Shown here piece by piece: positions 44,158 through 52,204 of a stretch of DNA of 64,000 nt (its first letter is position 1; the number at the start of each line of letters is the position of its first letter). A program made the translations under genes and the position numbers. This DNA is from RGIG3159 sp034927685 (lineage in GTDB: Bacteria > Bacillota > Clostridia > Oscillospirales > Oscillospiraceae), in the NCBI GenBank assembly GCA_034927685.1, contig JAYFPO010000004.1, positions 1-64,000 on the forward strand, in the 5' to 3' direction. Under the pieces are notes generated by a model, which searched no databases, was not told the DNA's origin, and saw only the letters and a list, made by a program, of their open reading frames with translations.

Positions 44158-45068
44158 GAATGCGCTCCTCCAATGATGTCGCTCAGATTTTGGATGCCCA
44201 GCCGTTCCAGGACGGCGGGCAGTTCGTTTACGATGTCGCGGCAGGCCCAGGGGTTTTGCAAGTTGGCGGCGCCCACCTGCACGGCGCTGGCCCCGGCCAG
44301 CAGCATTTCCACCGCGTCCTCGGCGGACGATACGCCGCCCATGCCGATAATCGGAATGGTCACGGCCTCGTACACGTCAAAGACCATCCGCAGGGCAACC
44401 GGGAAAATCGCCGGGCCGGAGAGGCCGCCGGTGCGGTTGGCAAGCAGGGGCTTTCTCCGAGTCAGGTCGATCCGCATCCCCAGCAGGGTGTTGATGAGGC
44501 TGATGCCGTCGGCCCCCGCGTCCTCGCAGGCCCGCGCCACGGCGGCGATGTCCGTCACGTTTGGCGAGAGCTTGACGAAGACCGGCTTTTTGCAGACCGC
44601 CTTCACAGCCCCTGTGACCGCCGCCGCCATGGCGGGGTCGGTGCCAAAGCTCATGCCGCCGCCGTGGACGTTCGGGCAGCTCACGTTGACCTCCAGAAGG
44701 TCGACAAGCGGCGACGCATCGGCCTTTTCGCAGCACTGCACATACTCTTCCATGGAAAAGCCGCTGATATTCGCGATGACCGTTTGCCGGTAGCAGGCGC
44801 GGAGCTTCGGCAGCTCGTCCGAGAGCACCCGGTCGATCCCCGGATTTTGGAGGCCGACGGCGTTGAGCATCCCGCCGGGAGTCTCTGCGATGCGGGGCAG
44901 CGGATTGCCGAACCGCGGCTCCCGTGTCGTGCCCTTGACGCTGATCGCCCCAAGGCAGTTGATATCGTAGAGTTCCGCGAATTCATAGCCAAAGCCGAAC
45001 GTGCCGCTGGCGGGAATGATCGGATTTTGCAGGGTGATTCCCCCCAGCCGGACCTCGGTGTTTACCAT
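44142..45068 (-). CDS. pyrD: Dihydroorotate dehydrogenase B, catalytic subunit
   Basis: A 308-residue class 1B enzyme. The catalytic cysteine lies in LEVNVSCPNVHGGG, the FMN phosphate site in GMGGVSSAEDAVEMLLAGA, and the orotate-binding NAVGLQNPG motif near residue 72. It works with PyrK, passing electrons to NAD. It overlaps pyrK by seven bases. Confidence 0.95.
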   Translation of the reverse strand: MVNTEVRLGGITLQNPIIPASGTFGFGYEFAELYDINCLGAISVKGTTREPRFGNPLPRIAETPGGMLNAVGLQNPGIDRVLSDELPKLRACYRQTVIANISGFSMEEYVQCCEKADASPLVDLLEVNVSCPNVHGGGMSFGTDPAMAAAVTGAVKAVCKKPVFVKLSPNVTDIAAVARACEDAGADGISLINTLLGMRIDLTRRKPLLANRTGGLSGPAIFPVALRMVFDVYEAVTIPIIGMGGVSSAEDAVEMLLAGASAVQVGAANLQNPWACRDIVNELPAVLERLGIQNLSDIIGGAHSWEKT

Positions 45069-45790
45069 AGGATCTCCTCCTTTTCGAGCACCGGACCGTC
45101 CTTGCAGATGCGCTTGCTGCCGTACTTTGTCTCGCAGGAGCAGCCCATGCAGGCCCCGAAGCCGCAGCCCATACGGGCCTCAAAGCTGAACTGGCCCGAG
45201 GTGGGGCATTTGGCCCACACGGCCTTGAGCATCGGCTCCGGGCCGCAGGCGTAGACGTAGCTATAGGGGCGGTCCATGGCGTCCGTCACAAATCCGCGGA
45301 TGCCGCAGCTGCCGTCCGCGGTCGTGACGACCATCTCCGCGCCGAGCTGCCGGAACTCGTCCTCAAAAAAGCGCTCGCGCGCCGTGTTGAAGCCCAGAAT
45401 AACCGTGGGGCGCTTGCCGTCCGCCCGCAGCCGTTTGCACAGGCCGTAGAGGGGCGGCACGCCCACGCCGCCGCCGACCAAAAGCGGCGTTTCGCCGCTC
45501 TTTTCCATGTCGTAGCCGTTGCCGAGGCCCGCAAGCAGGTCGAGCGTCCGGCCCGGCTCCATGGCGCGAAGCTGGGCGGTGCCTTGCCCGACCGCCTTGC
45601 AGATCAGGGTCAGGGAACGCGCGTCCCAGTCGCAGACGGAGATGGGCCGGCGTAGGAATTTTTCCGCCAGAGCGATGTTCACGAACTGCCCCGGCGCGGT
45701 AATCGCCGAGGTGTCACCGGCAAGCCGCAGCAGAAACACGGCGTCCGTCAGCGGCCTGTTCTCGAGAATGGTAAAAATGCCTTGGTTCAT
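45062..45790 (-). CDS. pyrK: Dihydroorotate dehydrogenase B, electron-transfer subunit
   Basis: A 242-residue ferredoxin-reductase-like protein: FAD site RPISVCDWD, NAD site LVGGGVGVPPLYGLCKRL, and a C-terminal 2Fe-2S cluster with cysteines in GCGFGACMGCSCETKYG and a final RICKDGPV. It links PyrD to NAD. The ATG at 45790 follows GGAGG by 7 bases; the ORF upstream overlaps pyrC and is not part of it. Confidence 0.94.
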   Translation of the reverse strand: MNQGIFTILENRPLTDAVFLLRLAGDTSAITAPGQFVNIALAEKFLRRPISVCDWDARSLTLICKAVGQGTAQLRAMEPGRTLDLLAGLGNGYDMEKSGETPLLVGGGVGVPPLYGLCKRLRADGKRPTVILGFNTARERFFEDEFRQLGAEMVVTTADGSCGIRGFVTDAMDRPYSYVYACGPEPMLKAVWAKCPTSGQFSFEARMGCGFGACMGCSCETKYGSKRICKDGPVLEKEEILW

Positions 45791-47046
45791 GGCCTTGCCT
45801 CCTTCCACGCGATGCTGCCGCCGCAGACCGTCATGCGGCACCGCCCATAGACGGTCCGTCCCGCAAAGGGCGTGGACCTGCCCATCGAGAGGAAGTCGGC
45901 GGGATTGATTTCATAGGGGGTTTCCAGATCAAACACCGTGAAGTCGGCGGGCGCGCCGGCCTCCAGCGGATTTCCAAGGGAGAAGCGCGCGCAGGGGTTT
46001 CGATGCAGCAGATCCAGAAGACGGGAAAGCGGCAGGAGCCCGGGCCGCACAAGGCCGGTATAGAGCGCCGCAAACGCAGTCTCGAGGCCGACAATGCCGT
46101 TGAGGCTTTTTTGCAGCCCGCCGGACTTCTCCTCCGCGCTGTGGGGCGCGTGGTCCGTAGCGATCATGTCGATCGTGCCGTCCAGCAGGCCGCCGAGCAG
46201 CGCCTCCCGGTCCTCCCGCGCACGGATGGGCGGATTCATCTTAAACCGTCCGTCGTCCTCGAGCATCGAGTCGTCCAGCAGCAGGTAGTGCGGCGCGGTC
46301 TCGCAGGTCACATTGACGCCCTGGGCCTTCGCTTGGCGGATCAGGCAGACGCTCTCCTTCGCGGAGATATGGCAGACGTGGTAGGCGCAGCCGGTCTCCA
46401 CCGCAAGCCGGAGGTCGCGCTGAATGGGCCCCCATTCGCTCTCCGAACAGATGCCCCTGTGGCCGTGCGCGGCGCAGTACGCACCGTCGCTGACATAACC
46501 GCCGCGCAGCAGACTGTTGTCCTCACAGTGCGCCACGATCAGCTTTCCCAGCCGCTTGGCCTCCAGCATGGCCTCGCGCATCAGGCTCTCACTCTGCACG
46601 CCGCGGCCGTCGTCGGAAAAGGCAACCACGTCCTTCGCCATGCCGGAGAGATCGGCGAGACGCCCGCCCTGCTGGTCCGCCGTGATTGCCCCGTAGGGGT
46701 GGACGCGCACGGCGGCGTCCTCCCGGATGGCCGCGAGCTCCGGCGCGAGGGTCTCCGGACTGTCCGGCACGGGTCTCAGGTTCGGCATGGCACAGATGTC
46801 GACGTAACCGCCGTGGGCGGCAGCCAGCGAGCCGGTGCGGATGGTCTCCTTATAAGAAAAGCCCGGCTCCCGCAGATGCACATGCACATCCGCGAAACCG
46901 GGGAACAGAAAACAATTTGGAAAGGAAAACACGGGCAATCCGGCGGGAACGTCGGTTCCAAGGGCGGCAATACGTCCGCCGCGAACAATCACACACTGCC
47001 GGCTTTCACCGGGAACAAGTTTTACGTCACAAACTGCAAAATCCAT
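45787..47046 (-). CDS. pyrC: Dihydroorotase
   Basis: A 419-residue class I dihydroorotase, first gene of the operon. Metal ligands: DVHVHLREPG (His-x-His), the conserved Asp/Lys region near FSDDGRGVQSESL, IVAHCEDNSLL, and ATDHAPHSAEEK with the catalytic Asp. It cyclises carbamoyl aspartate. AAGGAG lies 8 bases before the ATG, right after the candidate leader peptide's stop. Confidence 0.95.
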   Translation of the reverse strand: MDFAVCDVKLVPGESRQCVIVRGGRIAALGTDVPAGLPVFSFPNCFLFPGFADVHVHLREPGFSYKETIRTGSLAAAHGGYVDICAMPNLRPVPDSPETLAPELAAIREDAAVRVHPYGAITADQQGGRLADLSGMAKDVVAFSDDGRGVQSESLMREAMLEAKRLGKLIVAHCEDNSLLRGGYVSDGAYCAAHGHRGICSESEWGPIQRDLRLAVETGCAYHVCHISAKESVCLIRQAKAQGVNVTCETAPHYLLLDDSMLEDDGRFKMNPPIRAREDREALLGGLLDGTIDMIATDHAPHSAEEKSGGLQKSLNGIVGLETAFAALYTGLVRPGLLPLSRLLDLLHRNPCARFSLGNPLEAGAPADFTVFDLETPYEINPADFLSMGRSTPFAGRTVYGRCRMTVCGGSIAWKEARP

Positions 47047-47056
47047 GGAACGCTCC

Positions 47057-47137
47057 TTATTTGCGCAGAAAAAAAGTCCTGCGAGCTGCGCAAGACTGCA
47101 CGAACGGCCGACAGTATGTTCTTCGCCTCTTGCGCAC
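47057..47137 (-). CDS. Candidate 26-residue leader peptide of the pyr operon
   Basis: An open frame on the minus strand starts at GTG 47137 and reads (M)RKRRRTYCRPFVQSC, AARRTFFLRK, with the stop two bases before the pyrC ribosome site. It runs straight through the leader terminator, as PyrL does in E. coli pyrBI, where ribosome position relative to a stalled polymerase senses UTP. No convincing ribosome site precedes the GTG, so translation is uncertain. Confidence 0.3.
   Translation of the reverse strand: MRKRRRTYCRPFVQSCAARRTFFLRK
47069..47136 (-). terminator. Leader terminator (attenuator) with competing arm, pyr operon
   Basis: On the minus strand AGTCTTGCG (47089-47097) pairs with CGCAGGACT (47075-47083; one G-U) and is followed by seven T residues, a complete intrinsic terminator before the first gene. 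An upstream sequence TGCGCAAGA (47128-47136) is a perfect complement to TCTTGCGCA (47087-47095), so it can take the terminator's 5' arm and prevent termination. This is the structure of a transcription attenuator. Confidence 0.75.
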
Positions 47138-47165
47138 GTCTGACCGACGCGCTTAGATTGCTCCT

Positions 47166-47194
47166 ATTCTAGCGTTTCCGCTGGCGCTTGTCAA
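47166..47194 (-). promoter_or_regulatory. pyr operon promoter
   Basis: TTGACA (47189-47194) and TAGAAT (47166-47171) on the minus strand with a 17-base spacer, giving a leader of about 110 bases. Confidence 0.85.
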
Positions 47195-47285
47195 GAGGCT
47201 TTCCGGTAAAAAGGCGAAATGTTCGGCGGAACGGCGCCGCGGCGGCAGCGCTCTGTTCCCCGGACTTCGCACCCCGCATGGGAAA

Positions 47286-47314
47286 GGAGGCGCAGAGAAA
47301 ATCTCCGCGCCTCC
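47286..47314 (-). terminator. Intrinsic terminator after rubredoxin
   Basis: On the minus strand GGAGGCGCGGAGA pairs with TCTCTGCGCCTCC (13 bp, one G-U) around a 3-base loop, then TTTCCC. It begins seven bases past the rubredoxin stop. Confidence 0.75.
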
Positions 47315-47320
47315 CTGCGT

Positions 47321-47479
47321 TCACGCTTCTTCTTCGAACTGATCCTTGCCGACACTGCAGACCGGGCACTCGAAACTCTCGGGGACATCCGCCCATGCAG
47401 TACCCGGTGCGATGTCGAGATCCGGTGCGCCGACTTCCTCGTCGTAGACCCAGCCACAAACCTGACAGACATACTTCAT
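47321..47479 (-). CDS. Rubredoxin
   Basis: A 52-residue rubredoxin: MKYVCQVCGWVYDEEVG with the first Cys pair (CxxC), and FECPVCSVGKDQFEEE with the second. The four cysteines hold one iron. Being 14 bases after the flavodiiron gene, it is the probable electron donor to it, for oxygen or NO reduction. GGAGG lies 9 bases before the ATG. Confidence 0.95.
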   Translation of the reverse strand: MKYVCQVCGWVYDEEVGAPDLDIAPGTAWADVPESFECPVCSVGKDQFEEEA

Positions 47480-47493
47480 TGTTACATTCCTCC

Positions 47494-49335
47494 TTAATTC
47501 AGCGGCTCGAAATCTTCAGCGCCATGCTTGCAAACCGGACAGATGAAGTCTGCCGGCAGCGTGTCGCCCTCGTAGATATAGCCGCAGATTTTACAGATAA
47601 AGCCCTTTTTCTTCTCCGCCGTCACCGCCGGCTTCGGCTTGACGTGCGCGAAGTAGTACGCATAGGTGATCGACGGCGCGGCGCTCAGGACCCGTGCCTC
47701 TGTCACCTCCGCGAGAAACAGCGTATGCGTGCCGCAGTCGCGCGCTTCTATGACCCGGCAGGAAAAAAACGCATTGGCATATTGGCCGAGATACCGCAAT
47801 CCGTTATGGCTGCGGCTCTCCTCGTCCCAACCGTCAAACTTGTCCGTGTCCCGGCCACTGTGAAAGCCGAACCGCTGGAACACCGCAAACGGCGCTTCCT
47901 CCGTCAGGACCGACACATTGAATTCCCCGGTCTTTTGAATCATATCGTGCGTATGGTTCGCCTTGTTGACCGTGATGCTCATGCGCTGCGGCGTACTGGT
48001 AAGCTGGGCCGCGGTGTTGATGATGCAGCCGTTGTCCTTTCCGTCCTTCGCCGTCAGGACAAAGAGCCCATAGGAAAGGCTGAAAAACGCTTTGTTTTCG
48101 ATGGGCGCAGCGTCCGGCGCGGGAGCCGGGACGTCAGGCCGGATATCCCGGGCAATCTGATCCGCCAGGCCTTCAATGGCAGTCATCTGCTCCGCTTTGA
48201 CGGAAGACTTCACCGTGATGGTCGGGGCGATGCGCTCCATGCCCGGCAGCGACAGGATCAGGTCCGCCATCAGACCGCCGCTGGTCGGCGCCCAGGAACC
48301 GTTCTCCAGAAACGCCACCTTGCGGCCTCTCAGCTTGTGGCTCTCCAGATCCCGCAGCAGCTCGTCCATGGAGATAAAAATTCCCGCGTTGTAGGTCGTG
48401 GCGGCAAAGACCAGATGGCTATATTGAAAGCAGTCTGCCAGAATATAGGAAGCAGGAATCACCGACGTGTCGAACACCTTGACCGGGACGCCTTTTTCCG
48501 CCAGCCGACAGGCCAGCAGGTTGGCGGCGTTTTCCGTGTTGCCGTAGACCGAGGCATAGGCGATTAAGACGCCCTGCTCTTCCGGCGTGTAGGTGCTCCA
48601 GCGCTGGTACTTTTCCAGATAGTCTCCGAAGTGGCTCCGCCACACAAAGCCGTGCAGCGGACACACCATCGCCAGCTCCAGCCCCGCGGTCTTCTTCAGG
48701 ATCGCCTGCACCTGGTCGCCATATTTTCCCACGATGTTCGTATAATACCGGCGGGCCTCGTCGAGGTAGTCCCGCATGAAATCCACCTCGTCGGCGAACA
48801 GATGGCCGTTCAGCGCCCCGAAGGTGCCGAATGCGTCGGCGGAAAACAGGATTTTGTCCGTCGCGTCATAGGTCATCATGACCTCGGGCCAGTGGACCAT
48901 CGGCGCCATGAGGAACGTCAGCGTATGATGACCGGTTTCGAGCATGCCGCCTTCCTGCATAACGACGGCGCGGTCCTCCACCTCAAACCGGAAAAACTGC
49001 TTCAGCATGGTCTTGGTCATGGCGCTGCAGACGATTTTGACCTGCGGATAGCGCAGCACCAGATCGGCGATACAGGCGGCGTGGTCCGGCTCCATGTGCT
49101 GGACAATCAGGTAGTCAAGCGTCCGGCCGGCCAGCGTGAACTCGACGTTTTCGAAGAACTTGTCCGTAACCGCGCGGTCCACGGTGTCGAAGAGAACGGT
49201 CTTGTCATCCAGCAGGAGATAGGAATTATAGGAAACGCCGTCGCGGACGCCATAGACGCCCTCGAACATGGCCAGCCGCCGGTCATCGGCGCCGACCCAG
49301 GTGTAGTCGCGATTCACCTTTCTGACACAAAACAT
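47494..49335 (-). CDS. Four-domain flavodiiron protein (oxygen/NO reductase)
   Basis: A 613-residue fusion. Residues ~1-250: metallo-beta-lactamase diiron domain with VQHMEPDHAACI, MVHWPEVMM, FSADAFG and PLHGFVWR as iron ligands. ~255-395: flavodoxin domain with IAYASVYGNTENAAN. ~415-560: flavin-reductase-like domain (SLSYGLFVLTAKDGKDNGC, ITVNKANHTHD). ~570-613: rubredoxin-like domain with CKICGYIYEG and CPVCKHG. Such enzymes reduce oxygen to water or NO to nitrous oxide in the cytoplasm of anaerobes. The promoter has a Fur-like palindrome. Confidence 0.93.
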   Translation of the reverse strand: MFCVRKVNRDYTWVGADDRRLAMFEGVYGVRDGVSYNSYLLLDDKTVLFDTVDRAVTDKFFENVEFTLAGRTLDYLIVQHMEPDHAACIADLVLRYPQVKIVCSAMTKTMLKQFFRFEVEDRAVVMQEGGMLETGHHTLTFLMAPMVHWPEVMMTYDATDKILFSADAFGTFGALNGHLFADEVDFMRDYLDEARRYYTNIVGKYGDQVQAILKKTAGLELAMVCPLHGFVWRSHFGDYLEKYQRWSTYTPEEQGVLIAYASVYGNTENAANLLACRLAEKGVPVKVFDTSVIPASYILADCFQYSHLVFAATTYNAGIFISMDELLRDLESHKLRGRKVAFLENGSWAPTSGGLMADLILSLPGMERIAPTITVKSSVKAEQMTAIEGLADQIARDIRPDVPAPAPDAAPIENKAFFSLSYGLFVLTAKDGKDNGCIINTAAQLTSTPQRMSITVNKANHTHDMIQKTGEFNVSVLTEEAPFAVFQRFGFHSGRDTDKFDGWDEESRSHNGLRYLGQYANAFFSCRVIEARDCGTHTLFLAEVTEARVLSAAPSITYAYYFAHVKPKPAVTAEKKKGFICKICGYIYEGDTLPADFICPVCKHGAEDFEPLN

Positions 49336-49362
49336 TCTATACCCTCCGCATTTTCTGAAATC

Positions 49363-49375
49363 AAGAATGATTCTT
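49363..49375 (-). promoter_or_regulatory. Fur/PerR-like operator upstream of the flavodiiron gene
   Basis: AAGAATGATTCTT is a perfect palindrome around one central base with A/T flanks, resembling Fur-family boxes. It lies about 15-25 bases after the -10 box, so a bound repressor would block the start of transcription. Confidence 0.5.
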
Positions 49376-49387
49376 ATTTACGAACTT

Positions 49388-49416
49388 AGTATACACGTCT
49401 TTGCGCGAAAAAGCAA
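49388..49416 (-). promoter_or_regulatory. Promoter of flavodiiron-rubredoxin operon
   Basis: TTGCTT (49411-49416) and TATACT (49388-49393) on the minus strand, 17 bases apart. Confidence 0.7.
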
Positions 49417-49547
49417 GTGGCAAAAGGCTAATATTTTCTGAACTTGAAAACCGGGATTCAAGAGGCAGAATGGGCTGGAATGCGATACGCGCCCGGCCGC
49501 GAGGGCATAACAGGCGCAAACAGGGCGGTGCAGCCTTTCAATGCCGC

Positions 49548-49581
49548 AACCAGCGGGGCCTCCTAAGAGACTCCGCTGGTT
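49548..49581 (-). terminator. Terminator-like hairpin after metF
   Basis: AACCAGCGG and CCGCTGGTT form a 9-bp stem with a 16-base loop, three bases past the metF stop. There is no T run, so it may be weak or Rho-assisted. Confidence 0.5.
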
Positions 49582-49584
49582 CGC

Positions 49585-50505
49585 TTAAATTTGGACGCCT
49601 GCTTTTTTCAGAATGGTCGGAACGTTCTTTTCCGCCCCGATCGCCATGATATGGACGCCGCTGCAGAGCTTCGCGTCCCGGATCTTTGCTACCAGCTCGG
49701 CGGCCATCTCGATGCCCGCCTGGGCCGGCAGACCCTTGACGCCCTTTTCCTTGCCTTCGGCCGCGGCCGCCGACAGCCGCTTGATCATGAACTCCGGCAC
49801 CGCAATGCCGGGGATATTTTCGTTCATATACCGCGCCATGCCCGCAGCCTTCAGCGGGATGATGCCCGCCATGACGTGGACCTTGATGTTCGCCTTTTCG
49901 ACCTCATTCATAAAGGTCTCCAGCGCCTCGATCGTGAAGAGTCCCTGCGTCTGGACATAGCGCGCGCCCGCGTCCACCTTCTTTTTGAGCTTGTTGATCT
50001 GCAAAAAGATCGGTTCGTAGACCGGCGTGACGGACGCTCCCTTGTAGAAAGTCGGCGCAGCGGTCAGCGCGTTGCCGCCGCAGTCGCAGCCGGTTTCCTC
50101 CATCTTTGTCAGCATCTTCAGAATGCCGACGGAGTCAAGGTCGAATACGGGTTTGGAGTTCTTGCAGTCACCGATGACCGGATGGTCGCCGGTCAGGGCC
50201 AGCATTGTATCGATGCCGAACGCGGCGGCCGAGAGGAACTCGCCTAAAATCGCCATGCGGGAGCGATCCCGGCCGGTCATCTGCAGAATCGGCTCCGCCC
50301 CGGCCTGCTTCAGCGCAATGCAAAGGCCCAGCGAGGTGGCCTTCAGGCAGGCGGACTGCATGTCCGTCACGTTGATGCCGTGGACGCAGTCCTTGAGCAG
50401 GGCCGCGGTCTCGATCTGCTCGGTAAACGAGTAGCCCTTGGGCGGGGCCATTTCGGCGGTGACGGCGAACTTGCCGTGTTCCAGTGCCTGCTGCAGTTTG
50501 CTCAT
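49585..50505 (-). CDS. metF: Methylenetetrahydrofolate reductase
   Basis: A 306-residue MetF-fold barrel that reduces methylene-tetrahydrofolate to methyl-tetrahydrofolate. Typical segments: VTAEMAPPKGY at the start, INVTDMQSAC, ALTGDHPVIGD, FLQINKLKKKVDAGARYVQTQ. GGGAGG lies 8 bases before the ATG at 50505, which overlaps the metV stop (ATGA). Paired with MetV it forms the MetVF type seen in acetogens and relatives. Confidence 0.9.
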   Translation of the reverse strand: MSKLQQALEHGKFAVTAEMAPPKGYSFTEQIETAALLKDCVHGINVTDMQSACLKATSLGLCIALKQAGAEPILQMTGRDRSRMAILGEFLSAAAFGIDTMLALTGDHPVIGDCKNSKPVFDLDSVGILKMLTKMEETGCDCGGNALTAAPTFYKGASVTPVYEPIFLQINKLKKKVDAGARYVQTQGLFTIEALETFMNEVEKANIKVHVMAGIIPLKAAGMARYMNENIPGIAVPEFMIKRLSAAAAEGKEKGVKGLPAQAGIEMAAELVAKIRDAKLCSGVHIMAIGAEKNVPTILKKAGVQI

Positions 50506-51152
50506 CTCTTCGCCTCCCGCACGTTCACGCTGCTCGGCCAGGTGTGGTCCTGATAACCCTTGTCCTCGATTGTCTCTGTCATCTTGTCCAGTTGATTCAA
50601 ATCCTTCAGCTTGTTGTAGATCAGGATCCACGCGCAATCGTTTTCAGGATTGACCTCGCATTTTCCGTTTTTCTGTCCGCCGCAGGGCCCATTGACCAGG
50701 CCCTTGGCGCACTTGGTCACAGGACAGATGCCGCCGGTCTGGCCCAGAACGCAGTCGCCGCAGGTGTGGCACATGTCATGGAAAATGCCCACGCGCTCGG
50801 TCTGGCCGACAAACAGGGTGTTGTTTGCGGGATAGACGGGAAGATTGCAGTTCTGCGCCACAGTCTGGCAGCCGGAGCCGCAGGCCATGGACACGATGGC
50901 CTCGGGCCCCGCATTCAGCGCGGCCTTGAGGTCCTTCCGGACCAGCATCTTGTGGCAGCTCTCGTCAGGCAGAACAATGCCCACGACCTCGATGCCCTGG
51001 CTCTCCAGGTAGGCCTTCATCTCATTGCATTCCTTTTCGCCGCCGACGGCGCAGGCACTGGCGCAGCTCTTGCAGCCGACCAGCGCAACCTTTTTGACGC
51101 CGCGGAGCATCCCCATCAGTTCTTCAATGGGTTTTTTACTGGAAACGATCAC
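50502..51152 (-). CDS. metV: MetV-type iron-sulfur/zinc partner of methylenetetrahydrofolate reductase
   Basis: A 216-residue cysteine-rich protein of the family annotated as the C-terminal domain of methylenetetrahydrofolate reductase. It has about 15 cysteines in groups: VGCKSCASAC, ACGSGCQTV, MCHTCGDCVLGQ, CPVTKCAKG and NGPCGGQKNGKCEV. These can hold Fe-S clusters feeding electrons to MetF. It starts with GTG, AAGGAGG 8 bases upstream. Confidence 0.88.
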   Translation of the reverse strand: MIVSSKKPIEELMGMLRGVKKVALVGCKSCASACAVGGEKECNEMKAYLESQGIEVVGIVLPDESCHKMLVRKDLKAALNAGPEAIVSMACGSGCQTVAQNCNLPVYPANNTLFVGQTERVGIFHDMCHTCGDCVLGQTGGICPVTKCAKGLVNGPCGGQKNGKCEVNPENDCAWILIYNKLKDLNQLDKMTETIEDKGYQDHTWPSSVNVREAKR

Positions 51153-51204
51153 GCGCGGTACCTCCTTATTTTTTCGAGAAAACTTCTGTTAATTTTCCAA
51201 ATTC

Positions 51205-51233
51205 ATTATACAGCACCATAAGCGTTAGCGCAA
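51205..51233 (-). promoter_or_regulatory. metVF promoter
   Basis: TTGCGC (51228-51233) and TATAAT (51205-51210) on the minus strand with a 17-base spacer. Confidence 0.7.
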
Positions 51234-51283
51234 CATTTTTTCGATATCTTGCTATCGATATGGTTGAAATTCCTTCATGGACC

Positions 51284-52171
51284 TTACAGTTTTTTCAGAT
51301 AGTTGCCGTAGACCTCTGTGTGCTCCTTGACGGTCACGAAGGCGTTGGGGTCGTGCTCCCGGACGAGATTCCGCAGGCGGTGTATCTCATACTTGGAGGC
51401 CACGATATAGAGGACCGTGCAGGGCATGCCGGTATAGCCGCCGTTCGCCGCGATCTGCGTCACGCCGCGGGACAGTTTGTCCATAATATCATGCACCATC
51501 TCATCCGGGTTTTCCTTGGTGATTACGAGGACCTCCATATTGATGTTCTGGATGTGCACCTTGTCCACGGCGAAGGACGCCACCGCGGAGTTGACCAGAG
51601 AGTAAATCGCCGTCTGCACGTTGAAAAGAATCAGGCACAGGCTGTAGAGCAGCAGATTCACCGTAAGCCCCACCCGGCCCACGCCCAGATTCCGCCGCTT
51701 CTTCGAGATCATCAGGGCCACCAGATCCATGCCGCCGGCGGTATAGCCGGAGCGCAGCATCAGGCCGCCCCCGACGCCTGAAGCAACGCCGCCCACCAGA
51801 CAGGCCGTCAGGGTATCGTCACCGAGCAGGCCGCGCGTGGGAAGGATGGAAAAGAACAGCGTCAGCGCCGTAACGCCGACCAATGTCCGCAGCACGAATC
51901 GCCGGTCAAGCACCCGCCATGAGATCAACATGATCGGAATGTTCATCAGATAATAGAGAATCCCGGCGAAGTCGAAATCGCCGGACAGCAGATGGGCGTA
52001 ATCCGTCAGCAGCGTCCGCACCACCTGGCACAGGCCCAGGAGACCGCCGGTGTACAGTCCGGCAGGAACCACAAACATATTAACGCCCACGCCCACCAGA
52101 AACGCACCGAGAAGCGAAATGCAAAACCGCTTCCCCTCGTCCAGCAGCACGCCGGAGGTTATTTTCTTCAT
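51284..52171 (-). CDS. YitT-family membrane protein with DUF2179 domain
   Basis: A 295-residue protein with about five to six membrane segments in residues 15-190 (for example LLGAFLVGVGVNMFVVPAG and LVGGVASGVGGGLMLRSGYTAGG, the family signature), then a soluble C-terminal DUF2179 domain (NMEVLVITKENPDEMVHDIMD, ending EHTEVYGNYLKKL). Function is not established. ATG 52171 is chosen for the GGGGAG just upstream. No clear partner genes. Confidence 0.88.
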   Translation of the reverse strand: MKKITSGVLLDEGKRFCISLLGAFLVGVGVNMFVVPAGLYTGGLLGLCQVVRTLLTDYAHLLSGDFDFAGILYYLMNIPIMLISWRVLDRRFVLRTLVGVTALTLFFSILPTRGLLGDDTLTACLVGGVASGVGGGLMLRSGYTAGGMDLVALMISKKRRNLGVGRVGLTVNLLLYSLCLILFNVQTAIYSLVNSAVASFAVDKVHIQNINMEVLVITKENPDEMVHDIMDKLSRGVTQIAANGGYTGMPCTVLYIVASKYEIHRLRNLVREHDPNAFVTVKEHTEVYGNYLKKL

Positions 52172-52204
52172 GATACTCCCCTTTTCCATGTTTCAAGCGC
52201 AGAA

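Noticed and set aside
47047..47165. PyrR-type attenuator before the pyr operon
   Set aside because: The conserved PyrR binding-loop sequence is not seen and no pyrR gene accompanies the operon, so the attenuator is described without PyrR.
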